Shown here one piece after another: positions 25,301-36,152 of a stretch of 64,000 nucleotides of DNA. Source of the stretch: Xiphias gladius. Taxonomy: Eukaryota; Chordata; Actinopteri; Istiophoriformes; Xiphiidae. Every line of letters begins with the position of its first letter. Within the stretch, counting starts at the first letter, position 1. Below the pieces are notes generated by a model. That model searched no databases. It saw nothing but the letters and a program-made list of their open reading frames with translations, and had not been told where the DNA came from. Made by a program: the position numbers and the translations under genes. The stretch lies in contig NC_053419.1 in NCBI RefSeq assembly GCF_016859285.1, forward strand, positions 13,110,501 through 13,174,500. The letters run 5' to 3'.

Positions 25301-28300
25301 GTTAAAAAGAGGAGGTTCATGGAGCTTATAGAGTAGGAAGAGTGTTTGGTGTTCGCTCCGTCCTTGCCATGAGTTTGACTGATGGCTTTTTAGAGAGCAC
25401 AGAGGCAGATTAGATTGTGGTAGCTGAATTTAGATTTGCCATGAGTTTAAAGGATGTAGCCAAGGCCGCTAACAGCTCTGACTGGAAGTCACAGATATAG
25501 GGATAGACAGGCAGGAAATTAGTCACTCTCTGGGAAATATAAATATCCTAGATTATCCATAATTGTGTGCTTGTGTGCATGCACGTGTTCTTGTATTTCA
25601 ACAAAAGCAGATAACTTTTGAGGTAAATGGGACAAACAAATGAAAAGGATGGGACATATAGGTCTGGTCTTGACAGAAAAGTCAGAACTGGGTCAAAAAT
25701 AATAATATAATATCCGTACATTTTGTGAGAGAGAGCACCAAGGTCTCATAAAATGCACAATCCAGCTTTGTCATGCTATGTCATTTGTCACCCTGTGTCC
25801 TTGTCATGTCACTGATGTGTTCCTGCTTTGGCACAGAGCCTGGAGGAACGGTGCAACCGGATCCTGAGGAACATGGAGGCCTCCCTGACAGCCCGGGATC
25901 GCGTGGGCATCCAGGATTTTGTTCTCCTGGACGCCTACACAAGTGAGAGCGCCTTCCTGGACAACCTGAGGAAGCGCTTCCATGAAAATCTCATTTACGT
26001 GAGTCTTTCCTGTGTGGTTTAATTTTGGATAACCAAGCCTCACTCTTTCTCTTATACTCTAATTAAACTTTGTACCCTCGACCTTCAACCCGACAAGGTC
26101 CCAATGCCGCGTTGCCTTCTGCTGAATCTGGCACCTTGTGTTGCTGAAACAGCAGCTCCTTTTCTTTTCATTTGCAGAGTGAGCACTCTAAAGGTCACTG
26201 CTGTCTGTAAGGTCATGACAAGTCATTAACCAAACTTATTGCTTTTGATAAGAGGAATAAAATTACTCATCAGTAGAATGATGCACATGCACCACACTGC
26301 TGGAGGCCTTTTCAATGTCATGTCATTTTTTTTAGAAAAACAAACAATCTCCTCTATTATCAAATGTGCAAGAGTTGCAGACCATGACTTCCTTTACTTG
26401 TCTTTCTCTGCAGACCTACATTGGGACTCTCCTGGTGTCAGTCAACCCGTATAAAGAGTTAGACATCTATAGCAAGAAGCAAATGGATATCTACATGGGA
26501 GTTAACTTCTTTGAGCTGCCACCTCATATGTAAGTTTTTTTTTCTGGATTCTGGACTGTGGATGCTAGATAAACCAGTTCTTACACAAGATAAAACTTCA
26601 TTATTTTCTGGCCACACTAACAGTGTGTCTGTAGGGATGGCAATCTTAGCTGGTTGGTCCACCGCTTTGCTCCACACTGAAATATCTCAACAACTATTTG
26701 ATGGATTGCCCCAGAGGATGAATCCTAACGACTTTGGCTGTCCCCTGACTTCTGTTTTTTCTTCTTATATATATATATTGGCTGGATTGCCATGAAATTT
26801 GGTCATCGAGCGTCATTATCAGGTCAAAATTGTAACTTGTCCAATACTTTGGTTTATTTGAAATGCCTGCAAAATTAATGACATTCCCACCAGCCTCAGC
26901 TGTCTGAATTTTAACATTTTCATTGTGTGCATGTCAGTTTGATGATGCCAGCATTTTATGTCAAAGCATCGTTGTGCCCCAGTGTAGGCTCCCAGAGTTG
27001 TTGGCATGGCTATAGCCTCATAGTTTAGTTACAGGTATATTTAACTTTTAAGTGACTGAAACTTATCACATTAGGAGCACAAAAGGCAGGATGTGACGGT
27101 AAAATTTATGTATGTGGGGTGCCATAAACCGCAACCTCTCAGGCCTGCGTCTGGCCAGGGACCTTTGTTGCAGGCCATTCACCATCTCTCTCTCCCCCTC
27201 ATATACAGTGAGCAATGTTTAGAGAAGGTTTTAGCTATGACAATTAAAACAAGGTCTTAAATAAAGAGGAGAAATGTTTGGTTTTTTTTATACAGGAGTG
27301 TTGAAAGCTACAAGTCAAAGTCTGAATGTTAAAAGGTGGCTGAATTTGACCTGTCACTATACTTTCAGTTATGCCCTGGCAGACAACGTCTTCCGCACTA
27401 TGCTGTCTGAGTTCAGCAATCACTTCATCCTGATCTCAGGGGAGAGTGGCGCCGGCAAGACCGAGGCCTCGAAGAAAATCCTTCAGTTCTACGCTGTCAG
27501 CTGTCCAAGTACCAGACTCCTGAACAATGTTCGAGACAGACTGCTTCTCTCCAATCCAGTGCTTGAGGTCAGTGACGTGGACATGTTTGCCAAAGCTTCT
27601 GCTGCGTGAGACCAGTTTTAGAGAAGCAGTTGATTTTAAAATCTGGTATTTTATCGCCTTTTTTGTCTTCCAGGCTTTCGGAAATGCCAAAACCCTGAAG
27701 AATGACAACTCAAGCCGCTTTGGGAAATACATGGACATCCAGTTTGACCACCAGGTGGACTGAAATATCTTCATAACATCATATTACAATGCAAATCACA
27801 AACTCAAGATAATATATCACAGTAAATAAAAGCCCTTTAAGGTTCACACTGAGCATAGACTTGAGGAACTTTTCTCCTTTAGGGTGGTGCAGTTGGTGGC
27901 CACATCCTCAGTTACCTGTTGGAGAAGTCCCGTGTGGTGCACCAGAACCACGGAGAGAGAAACTTCCACATCTTCTACCAGCTGGTGGAGGGAGGGGAGG
28001 AAGATCTGCTCCGCTGGCTTGGCCTGGAGAGAAACTGCCAGCACTACAGTTATCTGGTACAGGTCAGTGTAAAAAAGAAAAAAAAAAAAAAACAACACTT
28101 ACAATATCTGGTGTGACAAAAAACCTTTTGACTCAGACCTTTCATTCTTTGTTTTCTTCAGGGTGATTGTGCCAAAGTTAGCTCTATCAATGATAAAAGT
28201 GATTGGAAAATGGTGCGAAAAGCCCTCTCTGTCATAGAGTTCAGTGAGAGTGATATTGAGGTGAGGTAGTGCAGTAAATTACTTTACACACTAAAACTGG

Positions 28301-31300
28301 ACAAAACCTCTTATAAAACCATGTATGCTAACTTTTGCCGGAGATTTGTAAAGTAGTTTTCTCTCTGGGTGTAACGCAGCACCTGTTTGGAATTATTGCT
28401 AGTGTGCTCCACCTGGGAAATATCATGTTTGAAGCAGATGTTCGAGGATACGCCACTCTCAACAACAACCAGGAGATGCACTGGGTGTCAAAGGTGAGAC
28501 CCAAACGAACTGCAGATAGTGTAGACCCTTCGACTAAACTTCCTGATGGATGCTATGAAGGAAATTTGGTGTTACATGTCGTGGTTTTGCTTTGCCTGTA
28601 CTTTGCAGTTGCTGGGGATACCTGCTCAGGTGCTACAACAGGGCTTAACCCACAGGAAGATTGAAGCCAAAACAGAGGAGGTGACTGTATACATTAAAGT
28701 ATAAAATATGCTAAACTTGTTTGTAATGTTCATGTTTAATTATCTCCCTCATTCTGGCGTTTAAGGTGTTCAGTCCCTTCTCTGTGGAACATGCAGTATA
28801 TGCCAGGGATGCCCTTGCCAAAGCCATCTATGGCCGCACGTTCAACTGGCTGGTCAACAAGATCAATGAATCTTTAGCTAACAAGGTGAGTCTCTTTCTG
28901 ATCTTGCCTAGCTAGACCTGTCTCATTAATCTCACTGAAATTGGTATAAATTGGGGAAACAAAATTTTAGAAAGCCCGAGGCAGCCATTCGATTGGTTGC
29001 AAGTCCAATTCTGGAAACTGCAAATCTGGCCAATTTTTTTTAATTCTTTGTCTTATTTTATCCCTACAGTGTAATTTTATTGGTTTAAAGTAACAATAAC
29101 ATATGAGTGTGAAAGCACCCATAGCAGTTTTCCATCTACAGTTTATAACCAGAAAAAAATTGATTCTGTGTAATTAAATCTAGGATTCCTCCAGAAAGAC
29201 AGTTATTGGTCTGCTGGACATCTACGGGTTTGAGGTTTTCAATGTGAACAGGTAAGACTAACAACAAATCAGATTATTCTTCAACACTAGAAGTGGGAAA
29301 TGAAGAGTCAGTTACTGACAGTGCCTGTGATTTATTTTAGCTTTGAGCAGTTTTGCATCAACTATTGCAACGAGAAGCTGCAGCAACTTTTCATCCAACT
29401 GACCCTCAAATCAGAGCAGGAGGAGTACGAGATGGAGGGGATTGAAGTAATAACACTATTTTTTCCTTGTATTTTCATGACATTAGTGGCTCACACTGCT
29501 ACAAACGTGTAAAAATAAACTCACATACACTAAAAACTGCTTTTAGAACTCTTATCCTTTATTCGTTTTTGAATGCACAGTGGGAACCAGTGCCATATTT
29601 CAACAACAGGATCATCTGTGACCTTGTGGAGGAGAAATACAGAGGAATCATCTCACTATTGGTAAAGATATGACTGAGTTACGGTCCTTCAAAAAGAGGG
29701 ACAAAACATTAAAATCAATAATTCACATAAAAGTAGAACATGGCTGGATTCTTGATGCTCATCCTCTCACATAGGACGAGGAATGTTTACGTCCTGGAGA
29801 AGCCACAGATCTCACCTTCTTGGAGAAGATGGAGGAAAAGATTGGCGGTCACCCTCATTTTGTCACGTGAGTTTAACACTTTTGCTCTACAGGAAATGCA
29901 TGTCGAATTCCCATGGTTAAGGAACATGACCCAGCAGTCAGAGCAGCACATCCCATAAAAATAAACTTAAACATCCTAATAACCTACACTAACTTTCCTT
30001 TTCCTGCAGACATAAACTTGCAGACCAAAAGACGAGGAAAACACTGGAAAGAGGAGTCTTCCGCCTCTTGCACTACGCTGGGGAAGTTACTTATTGTGTC
30101 GTTGGTGAGAGATGAAATACTTATTGGCATATTTCTGTACAGGTCTATCTGCAATAAAATGCCATTAGATGAACCTATGTAACTGCAGCCAAATCATAAA
30201 ATGTAGTGTAACAGTGGCAGAAGTAGAGAAAAGTCAAAAAGTCAGCAAACTGACTGAGCTACGTCAGTCATACATTGGTCACCACATGCTATTAGTCATA
30301 CCGGACCAAGTAAGGCTGTGGTTGCATTAAGGGTACTGAATTGTGCAACAGTGTGCTTATTTATTGCGTATGATTCAATTTGTAAGAGGAGGCATGTGTT
30401 GTTGCCAAAAAATTCATAATCTCGCAATTTCAAGGCTTCTCTTTTTTCTTTAAACTTTCAGGATTCTTGGACAAAAACAATGATCTCTTGTATCGAAATG
30501 GGAAAGAGGTAATTTCATTTAATTTGTATCGTCTGAAACCAGGTGATACGATACTAGGTTGGTTAGTGAGTCCTTGAAAATGAACGTAAATGTATTTGAT
30601 TCATTGAATTACACAAATGCAATATTTGTTGATAATATATCGTATGACTTCTAATATCCTCCACTGCTGCCAAAAACACCAACATAGAACTGAAAATATA
30701 TTTAAGAATAAAGGAGCATAACTCTCGCACCACATTATTATTCAAGGGACATGTGTTTGACATGTTTGGTGATGATAGAGGTTTCCTGTTCTTCTTAAGG
30801 TCATGCGACAGTCCAAAAATGCCATTATCAAGCATTGTTTTCCTTCTACTGAACCGGACAGCAAGAAGAGACCTGAAACTGTAAGAAATGATTCAGATGA
30901 TGTTCAATGACCCACTGCTGTCATTATTCACAAAGCTACTATAAACAAACTGATAGATCTCATATTCCTGCCAATTTCCTGTAACTCCTCAGGTGGTGAC
31001 TCAGTTTAAGAGCAGCCTGGTGGGTTTGACAGAGATCTTAATGTCCAAAGAGCCCTGGTATGTCCGCTGCATTAAACCCAATGAAGCCAAGCAGCCAGGT
31101 GAGGCCTTGTGTCCCAAAACACCCAGACCTCTGCAAAGATCCCTATAGCCTTAGCCAAGCTAATACTTATACTGCTGTGTGTGTAGCTTCCTGTCGGCCA
31201 GCACATGAAGTTAGACACTTTTGATCCATGAGCTCTTAGTGTTGTGGTGTCTCCTGCAGGACGCTTTGATGACGTGTTGGTGAGACATCAGGTGAAGTAC

Positions 31301-34300
31301 CTGGGGCTGATGGAGCACCTGAGGGTCAGGCGTGCTGGATTCGCTTACCGCCGCAAATATGACATTTTCCTCCAGAGGTATCTAAGCACACAGACTACTT
31401 CAAAATACACATGAAGTTACTCATCATCATGCAGAAGACATTGGGTGTGCTTTCATTTTGGTCATGGCCACATACACTGCTGCTGCTGTTGGTATTAAAT
31501 CCAAAGCTGTGTGTGAGTGTGTGGTATTCTTCTGTGCTCAGGTATAAGCCTCTGTGTCCAGACACCTGGCCCAACTGGAAAGGTACGGCAGCAGAAGGGG
31601 TGCGGCGCCTGGTCAAACACCTGGGCTACAAGTCCGATGAGTACAAGCTGGGCAGGTAAGCAGATGTTGCCGGATGGGTGTCACAGACAGTCTATCATGT
31701 GTGCAGGAAACACAGAATTGATTGCCTCACTGTCTTTCCCTCAAGAACAAAAATTTTCATCCGCCACCCTAGAACTCTGTTTGCAACGGAAGACGCCTTT
31801 CAGGTCTGCAAACATAAGCTAGGTGAGACGTTGTTCTGTACACCAATTTTGTAATGCTACAGTAAGCATCAAAAACCTATTGAGGGTGAAACTGCCGACT
31901 GTTACTGTTGCAGCAACAAGGATTCAGGCCAAGTACAAAGGCTACAGGGTGAAAGGAGACTACCTGAAGCAGAGAGAAGCTGGTGAGTGATGATATGGCA
32001 ACGCACTTGGTCATATGACAAACATTTTAAGATGTTGCTTTTTTTTAACCTTGTCTCATCTAAACAGCCACTAAGATTGAAAACTGCTGGAGAGGTCTGA
32101 TGGCCAGAAAAGAACGAGAAAAAAGAGCTTGGGCTGTCAAGGTCATCAAGAAGTAAGTTAACTTAATGAGATGAGAATTATGGGGCATGGGGAGTGAGGT
32201 AGTGACCAAGCAGTCTGATAGAGTCTGTGTTGTGAGGTCACCTGTCTGTTGGTTTGTTGTAGGTTCATTAAAGGTTTCATGACCAGAAATCAGCCAGCGT
32301 GCACTGACAACAGTGATTACCTGGCGTATGTGAGGCAGAACTACCTCACACGGCTGAAGGAAAACCTTCCCAAAACACTACTGGAGAAGGACTCTTGGCT
32401 CACCCCTCCGCCTATAATGCAGGAGGTAGGTTATGAGTGTTTTTTTTTTTTTTCCCCCCACAGACTGCTTCTAGTTCCAAAAGGCTTCATACACGAGGCT
32501 ACAGGCTGACACTTTTGGTAATGGCTGCACACTGCAGAGGTGTCAGATAGAACAGCTCATGTAAAAACTGTCTTTTTTTTTTTTAAACATTTTTTTTTTT
32601 TTGTAGGTGTCCCAGCTCTTGAAGAAGCTTTACATTCGCCACATGGTACAAAAGTACGTTCGAAGAATCACTCCGCAGAGGAAAGCACAGGTATAATCCA
32701 CCGTCTGTCACACACGATGTTATATGCATGAGTGTTGCAACCGTGATTTACATAGGAAAGATATCAAGTCTACATTTAAAATAACCTAATCTTCCCCTGT
32801 CTGTCTCCACCAATGCCACAGTCAGCTTTAAATCCATTCCTCCTATGTTAATATATACATACAGTTTGAATAGAGTTTGCTTAGACCTTTGGGCAATTTT
32901 GTGTTGTATTTCTGAATGCAGTTTGTGGACAACACTTAGATCCCTGAGAAATTTCCTCAAGGAGTAAAGTTTATATACTTATATACATATTACTACATAG
33001 ATTATCAAACTTTCTGTTTTAACATTGTCTCCTTGTTTCCAGCTTCTGTTAAAAGTACAGACGAGCTCCATGTTCAAAGGAAAGAAAGAAAACTACCCCT
33101 TCAGTGTGTGCAGACCGTTCCTGGACACGAGGATAGGTAAGACTGCAGAACTGTTTTCTTGTCACTGAGTGTACTTACAGGAGTATTGTATGTAACCATT
33201 TTACTTTTGTGACTTTGTAAGCACCGGTACAATACTGTATACTAACAACATGATAAAACAGAATAGTTATTGTGGCCTGTGGGGACTGCAGAGGCCAGCA
33301 GTAATGTACATTAGATTACAGTAGATGTAGAGTTTTTCCAGATTGTGAAAAATTAATAACAGTATATTTTAATTTACAAATTAAATAACAAAATCCGGTT
33401 ATGTATGTTAAGATACTTTATGAGGCTGTTAGTGGACTATTTTGCACATTGATAAGCCAGTTATAAGGGAATTACTGAAACATTATCACATTAGAGTATT
33501 CAGTTTTTGGGTGAAATCCTCTCTGCATGGATTCTCAATAGTTTCTGTCATTTTATTAAGGTGTGGAAGACATAAACATCAGAGTGTTTCAGATGATACG
33601 GCATGAGCAAATCAAGGTATACTAAGACCAGAATTTACTTAGAATGAATATCCTTTTTATCCACTCTGACCTTGTGTATCTTCTGTCCACAGTACAGTGT
33701 GCCAGTGGTGAAGTATGACAGGAACGGGTTCAGACCTCGTCTTCGGCAGCTCATCTTAACTCAGGAAGCGGCCTACCTGGTGGAAGAGGCCAAGATCAAG
33801 CAGCGGATAGATTACAGCTCTCTGAAAGGTAACGAGTGAGACAAGGGGAGCTATACACACACACTTGAAACTTGCTATCATACACACCACACTCGTGATT
33901 CAAGTTTTAAAGGTGGCACTTTTTTAAATAGGTGTGTCGGTGAGCAACCTGAGCGACAACTTCCTGATCCTTCATGTTACATGTGATGACATCAAGCAAA
34001 AGGTACAGTAGAACTATCAACGTACAGGTGTCTGTGGTAGACATGGATATCTTAAATGTCTACCTTACTTCAAAAATAGACACCCTCACGATGACAAAAT
34101 CTGTTTGTGATTATATATCTGTGTGTCTTGGTTCTCTAGACAACTGCTACTGATGCTCAATGAATTTCTAAAATTGGCAGATAATCATGATCAGTTTGGA
34201 CCATTGTCTTACTAGTGATCAATGTTTTAGGGAGCGTGAAATGTCATCTTCATCTACCGGGAGAGCTGTGTGAGAGATTTGTTCATGAATCCTCATAAAT

Positions 34301-34863
34301 CAATAACTGTAAAACTAAAAAAAGTAGTCTGTGACTTTCCTGGTGACCTCCTCACTAAACCATGGCATAAGTTGAGGAAGATCCTAGATCAGACCACAGA
34401 TATTACTAAATGGTATTGTAAAATAACCATTTCTAACATTTGTTCTTTCAGGGGGATCTGGTTCTGCAGTGTGACTATCTGTTTGAGGCCCTGACCAGGC
34501 TCAGTGTTATTGCCAACAAGCAGAACTGCATCAAAGTGGTCCAGGGCAGGTACAGGATCTGGAATTTATGTAGTAACATTAATCTGACAGCTAGAAATCT
34601 AAAAGGGTAAAAACACTGGGTGAGTTTAATTTAGTGTGAAATTGGTATTGTCACTTGCAGCGTGCGATTTGACATCCAGCCAGGCAGAGAGGGGTTTGTG
34701 GACTTCAAGAGTGGTCAGGAGTCCATGGTCTACAGGGCAAAGAACGGCCATTTGATGGTGGTGAGCACAGAGTTCAGAAAATGTTAAGTCATTACTAACG
34801 CTACCAACAATTGACCAAGCTCTTTATGTTTTTTAGGAATCGACGAGAACCAAGTCAAGATGA
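20674..34863 (+). CDS. myo1h: Unconventional myosin-Ih (class I myosin)
   Basis: Monomeric actin motor linking membranes to actin. 32 in-phase exons, 1040 residues (human about 1032): 20674-20685, 25837-25998, 26414-26529, 27369-27567, 27674-27754, 27883-28062, 28162-28260, 28380-28493, 28609-28680, 28766-28885, 29184-29251, 29341-29446, 29581-29661, 29775-29866, 30010-30104, 30462-30508, 30800-30880, 30993-31098, 31260-31377, 31542-31655, 31746-31822, 31914-31982, 32068-32152, 32263-32425, 32607-32690, 33043-33136, 33561-33616, 33693-33828, 33932-34002, 34452-34549, 34661-34760, 34837-34863. Motor: P-loop GESGAGKT (121-128), switch [10 protein letters not shown] (173-181), switch II DIYGFE (397-402), acidic Glu 16 residues before DALAK at the TEDS site. 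Neck about 714-775 with degenerate IQ motifs. Basic TH1 tail ends TKSR. The start is a 4-codon exon (MDSE) before a 5.15 kb intron, so it is less certain. MYO1C is the close paralogue; svop and ssh1 next door favour MYO1H. Confidence 0.94.
22300..22351. repeat. (CA)n microsatellite
   Basis: About 26 CA units lie in myo1h intron 1, followed by an imperfect CACATGGACACACAC tail. Confidence 0.95.
22353..22826 (-). other. Unassigned antisense ORF (157 codons) in myo1h intron 1
   Basis: An ATG-to-stop ORF runs antisense to myo1h, starting [20 protein letters not shown] and ending FKEECVSM next to the CA repeat. Its composition is not low-complexity: a mixed polar and hydrophobic sequence including [19 protein letters not shown] and [14 protein letters not shown]. 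Its codon use looks more protein-like than other random ORFs in the intron. I do not recognise the family. I see no promoter and no partner exon. It may be a gene fragment, a retrocopy or chance. Confidence 0.25.
26660..26965. repeat. Dispersed repeat, 'TTGATGGATTGCCATGAAAT' family, copy 1 (myo1h intron 3)
   Basis: Shared blocks are ATATCTCAACAACTATTTGATGGATTG, GAGGATGAATCCTAACGACT, GGATTGCCATGAAATTTGGT, CAATACTTTGGTT and CCCACCAGCCTCAG (first block abbreviated by position 26680-26706). The same sentences recur at 44470-44790 and 58150-58710, with a 3' fragment at 39455-39600. It is an interspersed fish repeat; I do not assign a class. Confidence 0.65.
27090..27215. repeat. Possible tRNA-derived SINE fragment (myo1h intron 3)
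   Basis: It contains CCAGGGACCTTTGTTGCAGG followed by CATCTCTCTCTCCCCCTCAT, similar to the body of a SINE that I recall from perciform fishes. A related piece is at 45130-45230. No intact tRNA-like A and B boxes were confirmed. Confidence 0.35.
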
Positions 34864-35163
34864 TGATGATGATGTCAGCAATGTGGGCTGATGCTGCTCC
34901 TCTAAGTTTCAGACTAGCACCTCTTGAATCAACAGCCACGCCTGCTCTGCAATCCTGCTCCATGGCTGTTGCCGATAACAGCTGAATTTTTACTAGTTGC
35001 ATCTTTGTGACAATTTAATACAATGAAGTATATGTTATTATTTCACAGTTACTGCCAATACCATAGTTGCAGAGAGCGAAAAACATGTTCACAGCAGAGC
35101 CTAGCCAGAATATCACTGGCTCTACTCGTTCCTATTATTTGGAGTTTAAATTATCTCTATGTG

Positions 35164-35169
35164 AATAAA
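35164..35169 (+). promoter_or_regulatory. Poly(A) signal AATAAA, myo1h
   Basis: The first canonical hexamer lies about 300 bases after the myo1h stop. A second weaker signal, ATTAAA, lies at about 35.35 kb. Confidence 0.5.
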
Positions 35170-36152
35170 CTGATTCCAGCTCAGATTCATGGACATCGAC
35201 CATTTATGAGAACAAGCACTTGTAATTTTTTTTTTGTATTAAACGTATTTGAAATGTTGTCTAGATTATAACAGTAGAGAAAAATATTGCATATGTGTGC
35301 AGCCATGAATGTAACAATGTTTGTTATACCTCACACATGCTGTACCTTTGCATTAAAACATGATAAACCACAATGGACCCCGCATATGTTAAGCATCTGA
35401 ATTCTTTTCAGTTCGGACTGAACAAAATACACCAATGGGTGCCTGACAAACAACTACCCACTAGTATGTGACACCGTGATTCCCGAGACAGCAGCTCCAC
35501 CTACTGGCCTTTATATTTTTAATCAGTGTTTTCAGTGTCTTCTTCCGAAATAAGAGGGCAAATGTTGATTCATAGAATTAAAAATGTAAAGTAGGCGTCA
35601 GAATAGTGGATGTGTGGGTCTTCTCCCCTCTCTGTCAACCTTCAGTTCAAGAGTTCAACGTGCTCAAATGTAGCACTTTAACATGTAAATGTACGTGCTT
35701 GTTGGTGTGCTAAAAGGCTCAAGCTTTGAAGGGAAGGCTAGAGCCATGATGGCACTGCTGTGATACAGTGTCTTAACTGTAAATTAAATACAGAGTATAC
35801 TATATATTTCATCAATGTAAATGGATATTACTTGGCAAGAAGAATATTTTCTATACAGTAAAGTTTGTTCTGTTTACCTACTATCTCCATAATCGTATCT
35901 TAATAAGTTATCTATATATGATATTTAAACACAGTATGATAGGCCAAGATGAGCATGAGATGGTCAAAGGTAGTCGAGTGAGGATAGATGCAGTTGTAAT
36001 GACTTCTGGCTGATGATTAGACCGATGTTTGTAAATGCCAGTGATAAAAGGGCCAAGGTTTAGAAAAATGCTGAGTATATCTACCTGGGACTAAGTTGTA
36101 GAAGCTGCCAGGAGTGTGCAACAGAAACCTTAGATGACATTGTCACTCTGCC
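35170..36152. other. Intergenic region myo1h to susd2
   Basis: About 1 kb, AT-rich, with no ORF or RNA gene supported. It contains the susd2 promoter by position; no clear TATA box was identified. Confidence 0.5.

Larger units (their letters stand above)
20686..25836 (+). other. myo1h intron 1 (5.15 kb)
   Basis: The longest intron of the gene, with donor GAG|GTAAGC and acceptor GCACAG|AGC. It holds the CA repeat, the 157-codon antisense ORF (22353-22826) and otherwise AT-rich unique-looking sequence. A 75-codon ORF at 23162-23389 and a 91-codon ORF at 23700-23975 resemble nothing I know. No RNA gene was recognised. Confidence 0.6.
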
